Shown piece by piece: positions 41,865 through 52,430 of a DNA stretch of 64,000 nucleotides. The position numbers and the translations under genes are program-made. The DNA comes from Variovorax paradoxus (GTDB lineage: Bacteria; Pseudomonadota; Gammaproteobacteria; Burkholderiales; Burkholderiaceae_C). Under the pieces are notes generated by a model, which made no database searches, was not told where the DNA came from, and saw only the letters and a list, made by a program, of their open reading frames with translations. The stretch is from positions 5,070,001 through 5,134,000 of the forward strand of contig NZ_LR743507.1 in NCBI RefSeq assembly GCF_902712855.1, given 5' to 3'. Each line of letters opens with the position of its first letter. The first letter of the stretch is position 1.

Positions 41865-42629
41865 ATGAAGATCGAAGGACAAGCCGCGCTCGTCACCGGC
41901 GGCGCATCGGGCCTGGGCGAAGCCACCGCACGAGAGCTCGCGCGCCTGGGCGCCAAGGTCGCCGTGCTCGACCGCAACGCCGAACTGGCCGAAAAAGTGG
42001 CCGCCGAGATCGGCGGCATCGCCTGCGTCTGCGACATCACCGACACCGACAGCGTGAACGCCGCGCTCGACAAGGCCGAGGCCGCGCACGGCCCCGCACG
42101 CATCCTGATGAACGTGGCCGGCATCGGCAGCGCCAAGCGCATCGTCGGCAAGGACGGCAACCCCGCGCCGCTCGAGGACTTCGTGCGCGTGGTCAACATC
42201 AACCTGATCGGCGGCTACAACATGGCGCGCCTGTTCGCGGCACGCTGCGCGAAGCTCGCCGCGCTGGACAACGGCGAGAAGGGCGTGATGCTCTTCACCG
42301 CCTCGGTCGCGGCCTTCGACGGCCAGGTGGGCCAGCAGGCCTACAGCGCCTCCAAGGGCGGCCTGGTGGGCATGACGCTTCCGATGGCGCGCGACCTGGC
42401 GCAGCATGCCATCCGCGTGTGCACCGTGGCACCCGGCCTCTTCGCCACGCCGCTGCTGCTGGAGCTGCCCGAGCCGGTGCAGCACTCGCTGGCCGCGTCC
42501 ATTCCGTTCCCGCCGCGCCTGGGCAAGCCGTCGGAGTTCGCCGAGCTGGCCTGCCACATCGTCACCAACGGCCACCTCAACGGCGAAGTCATTCGCCTCG
42601 ACGGCGCGCTGCGCATGGCGCCGCGCTGA
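41865..42629 (+). CDS. SDR family oxidoreductase, 3-hydroxyacyl-CoA dehydrogenase-like
   Basis: A 254-residue short-chain dehydrogenase. The NAD-binding motif is VTGGASGLGEATAREL (residues 10-25), the catalytic Ser is in LFTASVAAFDG, and YSASKGG holds Tyr-x3-Lys. VAPGLFATPLLLELP follows. This resembles type II 3-hydroxyacyl-CoA dehydrogenases (HSD10-like). It sits directly after the CoA ligase, so oxidation of a 3-hydroxyacyl-CoA from the crotonase reaction is a reasonable inference. Confidence 0.88.
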   Translation: MKIEGQAALVTGGASGLGEATARELARLGAKVAVLDRNAELAEKVAAEIGGIACVCDITDTDSVNAALDKAEAAHGPARILMNVAGIGSAKRIVGKDGNPAPLEDFVRVVNINLIGGYNMARLFAARCAKLAALDNGEKGVMLFTASVAAFDGQVGQQAYSASKGGLVGMTLPMARDLAQHAIRVCTVAPGLFATPLLLELPEPVQHSLAASIPFPPRLGKPSEFAELACHIVTNGHLNGEVIRLDGALRMAPR

Positions 42630-42673
42630 ACCCTTTGCCCCCTCCCGCTTCGCAGACCTATCAGGAGACATCG

Positions 42674-43810
42674 ATGACCTTCCGGAAGACCACCCTCGCC
42701 GCCGTGCTGGCGCTCATGAGCATGGGCTTCGCCCATGCCGACATCACCATCGGCGTGGTGCAGCCGCTCACCGGCCCGGCCTCGGGCCTGGGCATCCCGG
42801 TGAAGAACGGCATCGCGATCTGGCCGAAAGCCATCGCGGGCGAGACGCTCAAGGTGGTGGTGCTCGACGACGCCACCGACCCCACCACCGGCGTGAAGGA
42901 CGCGCAGCGCCTGGTGACGGAAGACAAGGCCGACGTCATCATCGGCTCCAGCGCCACGCCGGTCGCCATTCCCATGGCCGACGTGACGGCCGAGGCCGGC
43001 ACGCCGCAGCTGTCGACCGCGCCGGCCGGCCTGCCACCGGGCAAGGACAAGTGGTTCTTCCGCCTGCCACAGTCGAACGACGTGATGGCCTACGCGGTGG
43101 TCGCGCACATGAAGAAGCAGAACGTGAAGACGGTCGGCTTCCTCGGCTACACCGATGCCTACGGCGAGCTGTGGCTCAAGGCGCTGACCGCCGAGGCCGC
43201 GAAGAACGGCATCAAGATCGTGGCCACCGAGCGCTTCGCGCGCGCCGACACCAGCGTGACGGGCCAGGTGCTCAAGCTCACCTCGGCCAACCCCGACGCG
43301 ATCCTGATCGTGGCCTCGGGCAGCGGCGCCGGCATGCCGCAGAAAGCGGTGATGGAGCGCGGCTACAAGGGCAAGGTCTACCAGACGCACGCCGCGGCCA
43401 CGCAGGACCTGATGCGCACCGCCGGCAAGGATGCCGAAGGCACCTTCGTGGTGTCGGGCCCGGCAACCGTGGCCGAGCAGCTGCCCGACAGCCATCCCTC
43501 GAAGGCCGCCGCCGTGGCCTTCGTGCAGGGCTACGAGAAGGCCTACGGTCCGGGCTCGCGCAACCAGTTCGCCGGCCACGCGGCCGACGCGCTCACGGTG
43601 CTCGAGAAGGCCGTGCCCGTCGCGCTGAAGAAGGCCAAGCCCGGCACGCCGGAGTTCCGCGCCGCGCTGCGCGACGCGCTCGAAGGCATGGGCCGCACCG
43701 TCCTCGCGCACGGCGTGCTGAACTGGACGGCGCAGGACCATTGGGGCTACACGACCGAGACCGGCGTGATGCTCAAGGTGGTGAACGGCGCCTTCAAGGT
43801 CGAGCAGTAA
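42674..43810 (+). CDS. ABC transporter substrate-binding protein (LivJ/aromatic acid type)
   Basis: A 378-residue periplasmic binding protein with a signal peptide ending AHA at about residue 23, then the type I fold: TIGVVQPLTGPASGLGIPVKN, a DDATDPTTGVKDAQRL strand, GSSATPVAIPMADV and GFLGYTDAYGELW. A CAGGAG site precedes the ATG at 42674. It is the first of a liv-type transporter set (binding protein, LivH, LivM-G fusion, LivF) encoded within the catabolic operon, suggesting uptake of an aromatic acid or similar compound rather than branched-chain amino acids. Confidence 0.92.
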   Translation: MTFRKTTLAAVLALMSMGFAHADITIGVVQPLTGPASGLGIPVKNGIAIWPKAIAGETLKVVVLDDATDPTTGVKDAQRLVTEDKADVIIGSSATPVAIPMADVTAEAGTPQLSTAPAGLPPGKDKWFFRLPQSNDVMAYAVVAHMKKQNVKTVGFLGYTDAYGELWLKALTAEAAKNGIKIVATERFARADTSVTGQVLKLTSANPDAILIVASGSGAGMPQKAVMERGYKGKVYQTHAAATQDLMRTAGKDAEGTFVVSGPATVAEQLPDSHPSKAAAVAFVQGYEKAYGPGSRNQFAGHAADALTVLEKAVPVALKKAKPGTPEFRAALRDALEGMGRTVLAHGVLNWTAQDHWGYTTETGVMLKVVNGAFKVEQ

Positions 43811-43838
43811 ACCCTTTGCACAGCAAGCGCCTCACGCC

Positions 43839-44879
43839 ATGGATTTCTCGATCGCCAGCATCCTGACGCTGGACGGCCTCACCAACGGCGCGATCTATGC
43901 CCTGCTGGGCATGGGCATCGTGCTCGTCTTCACGGTGACCCGCGTCATCTTCATCCCGCAGGGCGAATTCGTGGCGTACGGCGCGCTGACGCTGGCGATC
44001 TTCCAGACCGGCAAGACGCCGGGCACGGTGTGGCTGCTGCTCATCCTGGCCGGCGTTGCCGCGCTGATGGACCTGGTCACCACCTGGCGCCACAGCGGCA
44101 GCGCGGCCCGCGGCCTGAAGGCGGCACTGCGCACCTTCGTGCTGCCGGCCGTCATCTGCGCGGTGTCGGCCTGGGCCGGACCGCGCAGCCTGCCGATCGG
44201 CGTGCAGGCGCTGCTCACGGTGCTGATCGTCACGGCCTTCGGGCCGCTGGTGTACCGCGTGGCCTACCAGTCGCTGGCGGGCGCGAGCTCGCTGGTGCTG
44301 CTGATCGTGTCGGTCGGCGTGCATTTCGCGATGACGGGCCTGGGCCTGCTGTTCTTCGGCGCGGAGGGCTTTCGCAATCCGCCTTTCTGGGACGAACGCA
44401 TGGCGCTCGGCCCGCTCAACGTGAGCGGGCAGGCGCTCATCATCTTCGCGATGTCGGCGGCGTTGATCGTGCTGCTGTACCTGTTCTTCGAGCGCAGCCT
44501 GTACGGCAAGGCGCTGCGCGCCACGGCGGTGAACCGGCTGGGCGCGCGGCTCATGGGCATCTCCACGCAGGCCGCCGGGCAGCTCACCTTCGCCATGGCC
44601 GCGCTCATCGGCGCGCTGTCGGGCCTGCTGATCGGGCCGACCACCACCATCTTCTACGACTCCGGTTTTCTCATCGGCCTGAAAGGCTTCGTGGCCGGCG
44701 TCATCGGCGGCCTCGCGAGCTACCCGGGCGCCCTGCTGGGCGCGCTGGCGGTCGGCGTGATCGAGGCCTTCGGTTCCTTCTGGGCCAGCTCGTTCAAGGA
44801 AGTGATCGTGTTCACCATCATCCTGCCGGTGCTGCTGTGGCGTTCGCTCAAGAGCGGGCATTCGGACGAGGAGCATTGA
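43839..44879 (+). CDS. branched-chain amino acid type ABC permease, LivH family
   Basis: A 346-residue inner membrane permease with eight to nine membrane segments. Family landmarks are LTLDGLTNGAIYALLGMGIVLVF near residues 8-30, the IFIPQGEFVAYGALTLA stretch, and the C-terminal EAA-like loop RATAVNRLGARLMGISTQAAG. A hydrophilic insert near residues 75-105 is longer than in typical LivH. It pairs with the LivM domain of the next gene. A dispersed repeat copy follows its stop immediately. Confidence 0.9.
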   Translation: MDFSIASILTLDGLTNGAIYALLGMGIVLVFTVTRVIFIPQGEFVAYGALTLAIFQTGKTPGTVWLLLILAGVAALMDLVTTWRHSGSAARGLKAALRTFVLPAVICAVSAWAGPRSLPIGVQALLTVLIVTAFGPLVYRVAYQSLAGASSLVLLIVSVGVHFAMTGLGLLFFGAEGFRNPPFWDERMALGPLNVSGQALIIFAMSAALIVLLYLFFERSLYGKALRATAVNRLGARLMGISTQAAGQLTFAMAALIGALSGLLIGPTTTIFYDSGFLIGLKGFVAGVIGGLASYPGALLGALAVGVIEAFGSFWASSFKEVIVFTIILPVLLWRSLKSGHSDEEH

Positions 44880-44885
44880 AATGAG

Positions 44886-44978
44886 ACTCCCCCAGGCTCC
44901 GCGCACTTCGTGTCGCTTCGCCACCCCCCTCGCCGGGGGCAACACCTGCGGCCCGGCAAAGCCGGTTCCGCGGTGTTC
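44886..44978 (+). repeat. dispersed hairpin repeat, solo copy between livH and livMG
   Basis: Another copy of the 90-100 bp repeat. It starts with CTCCCCCAGGCTCCGCGC six bases after the livH stop and ends CCGCGGTGTTC. It carries both hairpins (CCCCC/GGGGG and AACACC/GGTGTT around CCGGC/GCCGG). It interrupts the transporter operon, the only copy here placed between genes that should be co-transcribed. Confidence 0.85.
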
Positions 44979-45040
44979 TCCGTCCAGGCCGTGCCGCGCT
45001 GGCGAACTGCGTGCAACCTGCACCGCGACGGGCATCTGAA

Positions 45041-46849
<1,809 letters not shown>

Positions 46850-46850
46850 G

Positions 46851-47594
46851 ATGACGAACACCCACACGCCTTTACTGCGCATCCGCGACCTGCACGCCGG
46901 CTATGGCCGCGCCGAGGTGCTGCACGGCATCGACCTGCAGGCCGGCCAGGGCAGCGTGGTCACCGTGATCGGCCCGAACGGCGCGGGCAAGTCCACGCTG
47001 CTCAACGCGCTGATGGGCGTGCTGCCCGCCAGGGGCGTCATCGAGTTCAAGGGCCAGCCCATCTCGGCGATGACGCTGGAAGAGCGCGTGATGCTCGGCA
47101 TCGCGCTGGTGCCCGAGAAGCGCGAGCTGTTCGCCACCATGCCGGTGGAAGACAACCTGGTGCTCGGCGGGTTCCGCCAGGTGCGGCTGCGAAACAGGCA
47201 GTGGCGCGATCGCATCGACGAGGTCTACACCCTGTTCCCGCGCCTGAAAGAGCGCCGCGCGCAGCTGGCCGGCACGCTCTCGGGCGGCGAGCGGCAGATG
47301 CTGGCGGTGGGCCGCGCGCTGATGTCGCGCCCCACGCTGCTGATGCTCGACGAGCCCAGCCTGGGGCTGGCGCCGTTGGTGGTGCAGGAGATCTTCCGCA
47401 CCGTCGACGCGCTGCGCGCCACCGGCGTGACCATCCTGCTGGTGGAGCAGAACGCGCGTGCCGCGCTCGAGGTGGCCGACAGCGGCTACGTGCTCGAGAT
47501 GGGCAGCGTGAGCCTGGAGGGCGAGGCGAAGCAGCTGGCCGTGGATTCGCGCGTGATCGACACCTATCTGGGCGCAGCCAAGAAGGCGGCCTGA
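46851..47594 (+). CDS. ABC transporter ATP-binding protein, LivF family
   Basis: A 247-residue ATPase with Walker A IGPNGAGKSTLL, the family motif MTLEERVMLGIALVPEKRELF, signature LSGGERQMLAVGRAL and Walker B LLMLDEPSLGL, followed by EQNARAALEVAD. It starts one base after the stop of the fused LivMG gene and completes the transporter as the second ATPase. Confidence 0.94.
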   Translation: MTNTHTPLLRIRDLHAGYGRAEVLHGIDLQAGQGSVVTVIGPNGAGKSTLLNALMGVLPARGVIEFKGQPISAMTLEERVMLGIALVPEKRELFATMPVEDNLVLGGFRQVRLRNRQWRDRIDEVYTLFPRLKERRAQLAGTLSGGERQMLAVGRALMSRPTLLMLDEPSLGLAPLVVQEIFRTVDALRATGVTILLVEQNARAALEVADSGYVLEMGSVSLEGEAKQLAVDSRVIDTYLGAAKKAA

Positions 47595-47631
47595 CACCAA
47601 GACGCCGCAGCGTTCGCGGCAAGGAGACGAC

Positions 47632-49368
47632 ATGACACTGCAGCGCCACCTTCCCCTTGGCCTGTGCGCGACCGCGCTTGGCGTCGTCGCATTGCTCACG
47701 GCGTGTGCCAGCCGTGCCCCAGCGCCGCACGCACCGCTGGCCGCCGCGCGCCCCGGCACGCTGCAGGCCTGCACCGACCTGGCCGCGCGCGCCGCGTTGC
47801 CGGGCACCATCTACACCTCGGTCACCGACGTGCCGGCCGGCACTGTCACCGTGAGTGGCGTCCCGATGGCCGCGCCGGCGCACTGCCTGGTGCAGGGCCG
47901 GATGAACGAACGCACCAGCCCCGTCGACGGCCAGCGCTACGCCATCGGTTTCGAGATGCGCCTGCCCGTGGCGTGGAACGGCCGCTTCTTCTACCAGGCC
48001 AACGGCGGGCTTGACGGCGTGGTGCTGCCGGCGCTCGGCGGCATCGGAGGCGGCGGCCCGCGCAGCAGCGCGCTGCAGATGGGCTTTGCCGTCATCAGTT
48101 CCGACGCCGGCCATGCGGGCGCGATGGGGCCGCGCTTCGGGCTCGATCCGCAGGCGCGGCTCGACTACGGCTACAACGCCGTCGCGCAGCTCACGCCGAT
48201 GGCGAAGAACCTCATCGCCAAGGCCTACGGCCGCGGCCCCGACCGCTCGTACTTCGGCGGCTGCTCCAATGGCGGACGCCACGCGATGGTGGCCGCCGTG
48301 CGCTCGGCCGGCCAGTACGACGGCATCCTCGCGGGCGACCCCGGCTTCAACCTGCCGAAGGCGGCCGTCGCGCAGCTCTACGGCGCGCAGCAGTACGCAG
48401 CAGTCGCCACGGCGAAGAACGCCGCGGGCCAGCCCGAGCTGCAGAGCGCCTTCACCCCGGCCGAGATGAAGCTGGTGGCCGACAAGGTGCTGCAGCGCTG
48501 CGACGCGCTCGACGGCCTGGCCGACGGCATCGTGTCGAACCTGCAGGCCTGCCGCGCGGCGTTCGACCTCCAGGCCGCGGTGCCCACCTGCGCCGCCGGC
48601 GCAACGAATGCACGCGACGGCATGTGCCTGACCGCCGCGCAGAAGACCGCGCTGGCGAATGTGTTCAATGGCGCGCGCAACGGTGCGGGCCAGCCGGTCT
48701 ACAGCAGCTTCCCGTTCGACGCGGGCGTGAGCGGCGCCAACTGGCGCGAATGGAAGTTCGCCAGCCCGCCCACACGCGACGCCGGTGCCGTGGCCTTCAT
48801 CTTCAGCACGCCGCCGCTGGCCGACCGGCCGCAGGGCCTGCCCTTCGCGCTGGGCTTCGACATGGACCGCGACGCGCCGCGCATCGCGGCCACCGAGGGC
48901 GTGTTCCGCGAATCGGCGCTGTCGTTCATGACGCCGCCCGATGCCGCCAACCTCGGCGCTCTGCGCGACAGGGGCGGCCGCATGATCGTCTATCACGGCA
49001 CCAGCGACCCGGTGTTCTCGTCGGACGACACCGCCGCCTGGTACGAGCGCGTGCAGGCCGCCAATGGCGGCGATGCCTCCTCGTTCGCGCGCTACTTCCC
49101 GGTGCCCGGCATGAACCACTGTTCGGGCGGCCCGGCCACCGACCAGTTCGACATGCTGGGGGCGCTGGTCGACTGGGTCGAACAGGGCAAGGCGCCCGCG
49201 TCGGTCACGGCGAGCGCCCGCGGTGCGGGCACGCCGGTGCCCAATGCCGAAGTGCCGCCCGGCTGGTCCGCGCAACGCACGCGCCCGCTGTGCCCCTATC
49301 CCCAGGTCGCCACCTACACCGGCGGCGACACCGAGCGCGCGAGCAGCTTCGCGTGCAAGGCCCCCTGA
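47632..49368 (+). CDS. tannase/feruloyl esterase family lipoprotein
   Basis: A 578-residue esterase with a lipoprotein signal (lipobox LLTAC, Cys25), so anchored on the membrane. The nucleophile Ser is in YFGGCSNGGRHAM, the acid Asp in HGTSDPVFSSDD and the His in GMNHCSGGPAT. The Cys residues flanking Ser and His fit the CS-D-HC disulfide arrangement of tannase and feruloyl esterase B. It hydrolyses esters of phenolic acids. Next to a CoA ligase of the feruloyl-CoA type and a transporter, it would release hydroxycinnamates or gallate for uptake. Preceded by an AAGGAG site. Confidence 0.9.
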   Translation: MTLQRHLPLGLCATALGVVALLTACASRAPAPHAPLAAARPGTLQACTDLAARAALPGTIYTSVTDVPAGTVTVSGVPMAAPAHCLVQGRMNERTSPVDGQRYAIGFEMRLPVAWNGRFFYQANGGLDGVVLPALGGIGGGGPRSSALQMGFAVISSDAGHAGAMGPRFGLDPQARLDYGYNAVAQLTPMAKNLIAKAYGRGPDRSYFGGCSNGGRHAMVAAVRSAGQYDGILAGDPGFNLPKAAVAQLYGAQQYAAVATAKNAAGQPELQSAFTPAEMKLVADKVLQRCDALDGLADGIVSNLQACRAAFDLQAAVPTCAAGATNARDGMCLTAAQKTALANVFNGARNGAGQPVYSSFPFDAGVSGANWREWKFASPPTRDAGAVAFIFSTPPLADRPQGLPFALGFDMDRDAPRIAATEGVFRESALSFMTPPDAANLGALRDRGGRMIVYHGTSDPVFSSDDTAAWYERVQAANGGDASSFARYFPVPGMNHCSGGPATDQFDMLGALVDWVEQGKAPASVTASARGAGTPVPNAEVPPGWSAQRTRPLCPYPQVATYTGGDTERASSFACKAP

Positions 49369-49388
49369 ATTCCGAACCCGAGCCCCTG

Positions 49389-51134
49389 ATGGACTATCAG
49401 CCCCGCCCCGACGACATCCGCTTCCTGCTGAACGCCGTGCTCGATGCACCGGCGCGCCTGGGCGCGCTCGCCCCCTTCGCGGAGGTCGACGAGACACTGC
49501 AGTCGCAGGTGCTGGAGGAAGCGGCGCGCTTCGTCGGCGAGGTGGTCGCGCCCCTCAACCGCGGCGGCGACGAGGTCGGGTGCCGATTCGACAGCGGCGA
49601 GGTCGTCTCGCCGCCGGGCTTTCGCGAGGCCTACCGGGCCTTCGTCGATGGCGGCTGGCCCGCGCTGTCCGCCGCCACCGAGGACGGCGGCCAGGGCCTG
49701 CCCGCGGTGCTCGAGGCCGTGCTCTACGAATGGCTGTCCGCCGCCAACCACGGCCTCACGATGGCGCCAGGCCTGCTGCACGGCGCCTATGCCTGTCTCA
49801 AGCACCACGGCAGCGACGAGCTGAAGCAGCGCTACCTGTCGAAGATCGCCACCGGCGAATGGCTCGCGACCATGTGCCTCACCGAGGCGCACGCCGGCAG
49901 CGACCTCGGGCAAGTTCGCACGCGCGCGGTGCCGCAGCCCGATGGCAGCCTGCGGGTGAACGGCGGCAAGATCTTCATCTCCGGCGGCGAGCACGACCTG
50001 ACGCCGAACATCGTGCACCTGGTGCTGTGCCGCCTGCCCGATGCGCCGGCCGGCTCCAAGGGCCTGTCGCTGGCGCTGGTGCCCAAGCTGCTGCCCGGCG
50101 GCGAGCGCAACGCGGTGCACTGCGAACGCATCGAGGAAAAGATGGGCCTGCACGGCAGCCCCACCTGCACGATGCGCTTCGACGACGCCACCGGCTGGCT
50201 GGTCGGCGAGCCCGGCCGCGGGCTGGCCGCGATGTTCGTGATGATGAACTCGGCGCGCCTGCACGTGGCGCTGCAGGGCATCGGCCTGCTCGACGCCGCG
50301 TGGCAGAAGGCCGACGCCTATGCCGCGGAACGCCGGCAGATGCGCGCACCGGGCCCCGTGCCCGCGAGCCGAGGCAGCGAGAGCGCCGACCTGATCGCGG
50401 AGCATCCGGCGGTTCGCCGAATCCTCGACACACAGCGCGCCTGGATCGAAGGCGCGCGCACCATCGCCTACCGCAGCGCGCTCATGCTCGACGTGGCCGC
50501 GCACGACGCCGATCCGAAGGCGCGCGAACGCGCGCAGCGCTGGTGCTCGTTCGTCACGCCCGTGCTCAAGGCTGCGTGCACGCACCAGGCCTTCCACGGC
50601 GCGAGCGAATGCCTGCAGGTGTTCGGCGGCCATGGCTACGTGCGCGAGTGGGGCATCGAGCAGGTGGTGCGCGACGCGCGCGTGACGATGATCTACGAGG
50701 GCACCAACGAGATCCAGGCCATCGACCTGCTGGTGCGCAAGGTGCTGCCCGATGGCGGCGCGGGCATGTCGGCGGTGCTGCTTGAGCTGCGCGACACGCT
50801 CGATGCGTCGCGCGATGCCGATGCCGACGTGCAGCGCCGCCTCGCGCAGTTGCGCTACCTGGGCACCACGGTCGCCATGGCGGCGCATGCCAACCCGGTG
50901 CTGCCGTATGAGGTGGCTGACGACTACCTGCGCGTGACCATGCTCACGCTGATGGCCTGGGCCTGGGCGCGCATCGAGACCGCCGCGCCGCAGGATGCAG
51001 CCAGGGCCCGCGCGGCCGCAGCCTTCCGGCGCTGGGTGCTGCCCGAATTCGAAATGCGTCTGGGCATCGTCAAGAAGGCCTGCGAGACCGTGGCGCTGAC
51101 CCATGCGGCGGCACCCGCCGGTGTGGCGAAGTAG
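49389..51134 (+). CDS. acyl-CoA dehydrogenase, FadE-like with extended C-terminal domain
   Basis: A 581-residue acyl-CoA dehydrogenase of the longer subfamily with an additional C-terminal helical domain. FAD-site motifs are MCLTEAHAGSDLG (near residue 160) and ISGGEHDLTPNIVHLVL. The catalytic Glu lies in MIYEGTNEIQAIDL (near residue 440) and the flavin loop in GGHGYVREWGIE. It introduces the 2,3-double bond in an acyl-CoA substrate. Starting 20 bases after the esterase, it is presumably part of the same operon, and implies a step of beta-oxidation on a saturated side chain. Confidence 0.9.
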   Translation: MDYQPRPDDIRFLLNAVLDAPARLGALAPFAEVDETLQSQVLEEAARFVGEVVAPLNRGGDEVGCRFDSGEVVSPPGFREAYRAFVDGGWPALSAATEDGGQGLPAVLEAVLYEWLSAANHGLTMAPGLLHGAYACLKHHGSDELKQRYLSKIATGEWLATMCLTEAHAGSDLGQVRTRAVPQPDGSLRVNGGKIFISGGEHDLTPNIVHLVLCRLPDAPAGSKGLSLALVPKLLPGGERNAVHCERIEEKMGLHGSPTCTMRFDDATGWLVGEPGRGLAAMFVMMNSARLHVALQGIGLLDAAWQKADAYAAERRQMRAPGPVPASRGSESADLIAEHPAVRRILDTQRAWIEGARTIAYRSALMLDVAAHDADPKARERAQRWCSFVTPVLKAACTHQAFHGASECLQVFGGHGYVREWGIEQVVRDARVTMIYEGTNEIQAIDLLVRKVLPDGGAGMSAVLLELRDTLDASRDADADVQRRLAQLRYLGTTVAMAAHANPVLPYEVADDYLRVTMLTLMAWAWARIETAAPQDAARARAAAAFRRWVLPEFEMRLGIVKKACETVALTHAAAPAGVAK

Positions 51135-51170
51135 CCACTGGCGCCGCCTGCCGCGGGTTACGCTCACGCC

Positions 51171-51638
51171 ATGCCCTCCTCCGCGAAAACTGCTCCCGCC
51201 AAGGTTCAGCCGGACCGGCTCGACGCGCGCATGCTCGAAGCGCTGGTGGGCTACAACGCGCGCCGCGCGTGGCTGATCGTCAGCGACCTGTTCGCGGAAC
51301 GCATGGCGCCCTACGGCCTCAAGCAGATCGACTTCTCGGTGCTATCGCTGCTGGCGCACAACCCGGGCGCCACGTCGCGGCAGCTGTGCAACACGCTGGA
51401 CATCCTGCCGCCGAACCTGGTGAGCCTGGTGGCCACGCTCGACAGCCGCGGACTCATCGAGCGCCGGCCGCATCCGCACGACGGCCGTGCCGTGGGCCTG
51501 CACCTCACGCCCGATGGCGAATCGCTGATCCGAGAGGCCGAGCAGGCGGTGGTGCAGCTCGAGTCGGATGCGAGCGCCCGGCTCAGCGCCCGCGAGCGCG
51601 AGACGCTGATCAAGCTCCTGCAGAAGATCTACCTGTAG
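51171..51638 (+). CDS. MarR family transcriptional regulator
   Basis: A 155-residue winged-helix regulator. Helices are evident in LVGYNARRAWLIVSDLFAER, the recognition region TSRQLCNTLDILPPNLVSLVATLDSRG, the wing IERRPHPHDGRAVGLHLT, and a C-terminal dimer helix. MarR proteins of this type (FerR/HcaR-like) often repress hydroxycinnamate genes and release DNA upon binding the CoA thioester. It closes the catabolic operon, 36 bases after the acyl-CoA dehydrogenase. Control of this cluster is inferred. Confidence 0.9.
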   Translation: MPSSAKTAPAKVQPDRLDARMLEALVGYNARRAWLIVSDLFAERMAPYGLKQIDFSVLSLLAHNPGATSRQLCNTLDILPPNLVSLVATLDSRGLIERRPHPHDGRAVGLHLTPDGESLIREAEQAVVQLESDASARLSARERETLIKLLQKIYL

Positions 51639-51641
51639 CCT

Positions 51642-52298
51642 TCAGAGGCCCCGCTCGACCATGTCGATGAGGCGCTGGCCCAGGGAGTGAATCGCCGCGG
51701 CATCGGTGCCGCGCAGCGGGCCGTCGATGATGAGCAGCGCCAGCCCGTGCACCGCCGACCACGCGAGGTATTCGGCATCGGGACGCCGCGCCGCGTCGAG
51801 CACGCCGGCGTCCACCAGCCGGTCGATCGCCTTGCCCAGCAGCTCGAACGGGTCGAGCCCGCTGGACGCGCCGCCCTTGCCCGGGCCGAGCTCGCCGCGG
51901 CCCTCGTCGGAAATCACGAACGCCGTGCGGAACAGGCCCGGCTCGGCCTGCGCGAACCGCAGGTAGGCCGTGCCGATGGCGCGCACCTGCGCGCGCGCGA
52001 AGTCGGCGGGCGGCTGGTCGCAGGGCAGCACGGCCAGTTCCTTTTCCATCGCACCCGCCGCGGCGGCCAGCGCCGCCTCGCGGACGGCCAGCAGCAGTTC
52101 CTGCCGGCTGCCGAAGTGGCGATAGGCCGCGTTGGGCACCACGCCCGCGCGACGCGTGGCCTCGCGCAGAACCACGGCGTCCGGACCGCCGTCGCGCGCC
52201 AGTTCCACACCCGCGTCCAGCAACGCCCGGCGCAGGTCGCCGTGGCGGTAGGTGCTGCGGGCGGGCGGCAGGCTTTCGGGAACGTTGTTGAGCTTCAT
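51642..52298 (-). CDS. TetR family transcriptional regulator
   Basis: A 218-residue TetR regulator. The helix-turn-helix occupies residues 15-62, with YRHGDLRRALLDAGVEL and REATRRAGVVPNAAYRHFGSRQELL. The C-terminal region is of the TetR_C/WHG type (FELLGKAIDRLVDAGV, LAWSAVHGLALL). The ATG at 52298 begins just before the DNA-binding domain. It is convergent with marR (3 bases apart) and divergent from the VOC gene, with two operator-like palindromes between them. Confidence 0.9.
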   Translation of the reverse strand: MKLNNVPESLPPARSTYRHGDLRRALLDAGVELARDGGPDAVVLREATRRAGVVPNAAYRHFGSRQELLLAVREAALAAAAGAMEKELAVLPCDQPPADFARAQVRAIGTAYLRFAQAEPGLFRTAFVISDEGRGELGPGKGGASSGLDPFELLGKAIDRLVDAGVLDAARRPDAEYLAWSAVHGLALLIIDGPLRGTDAAAIHSLGQRLIDMVERGL

Positions 52299-52308
52299 TG
52301 CAATTCCA

Positions 52309-52360
52309 TGTGGACACTGTCCATTATCCCTGCTATTCTTTGTGGACGGTGTACACAAAG
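52309..52360. promoter_or_regulatory. two TetR operator candidates in divergent promoter
   Basis: Site 1 is TGGACACTGTCCA (52311-52323), a perfect 6-bp palindrome around C. Site 2 is CTTTGTG (52338-52344) with CACAAAG (52354-52360), containing TGTGGACGGTGTACAC. The two share TGTGGAC-x-x-TGT-x-CA and are about 30 bases apart. They lie between tetR and the VOC-SRPBCC-MFS operon, so they probably mediate repression in both directions. Confidence 0.72.
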
Positions 52361-52430
52361 TAATCCGATGGTTTGCGGCCCAGGACACCGGGGGGTTGCA
52401 CCAGACATCCTCGAATCCAAAGGAATCGAC

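Noticed and set aside
39861..42671. 936-residue open frame opposite the crotonase-ligase-SDR genes
   Set aside because: Composition is typical of an antisense shadow (His, Arg, Gly rich) and the sense strand carries clear enzymes with all motifs.
47047..49497. Long minus-strand frame opposite livF and the tannase gene
   Set aside because: No recognisable domain or start signal; both sense genes are complete.
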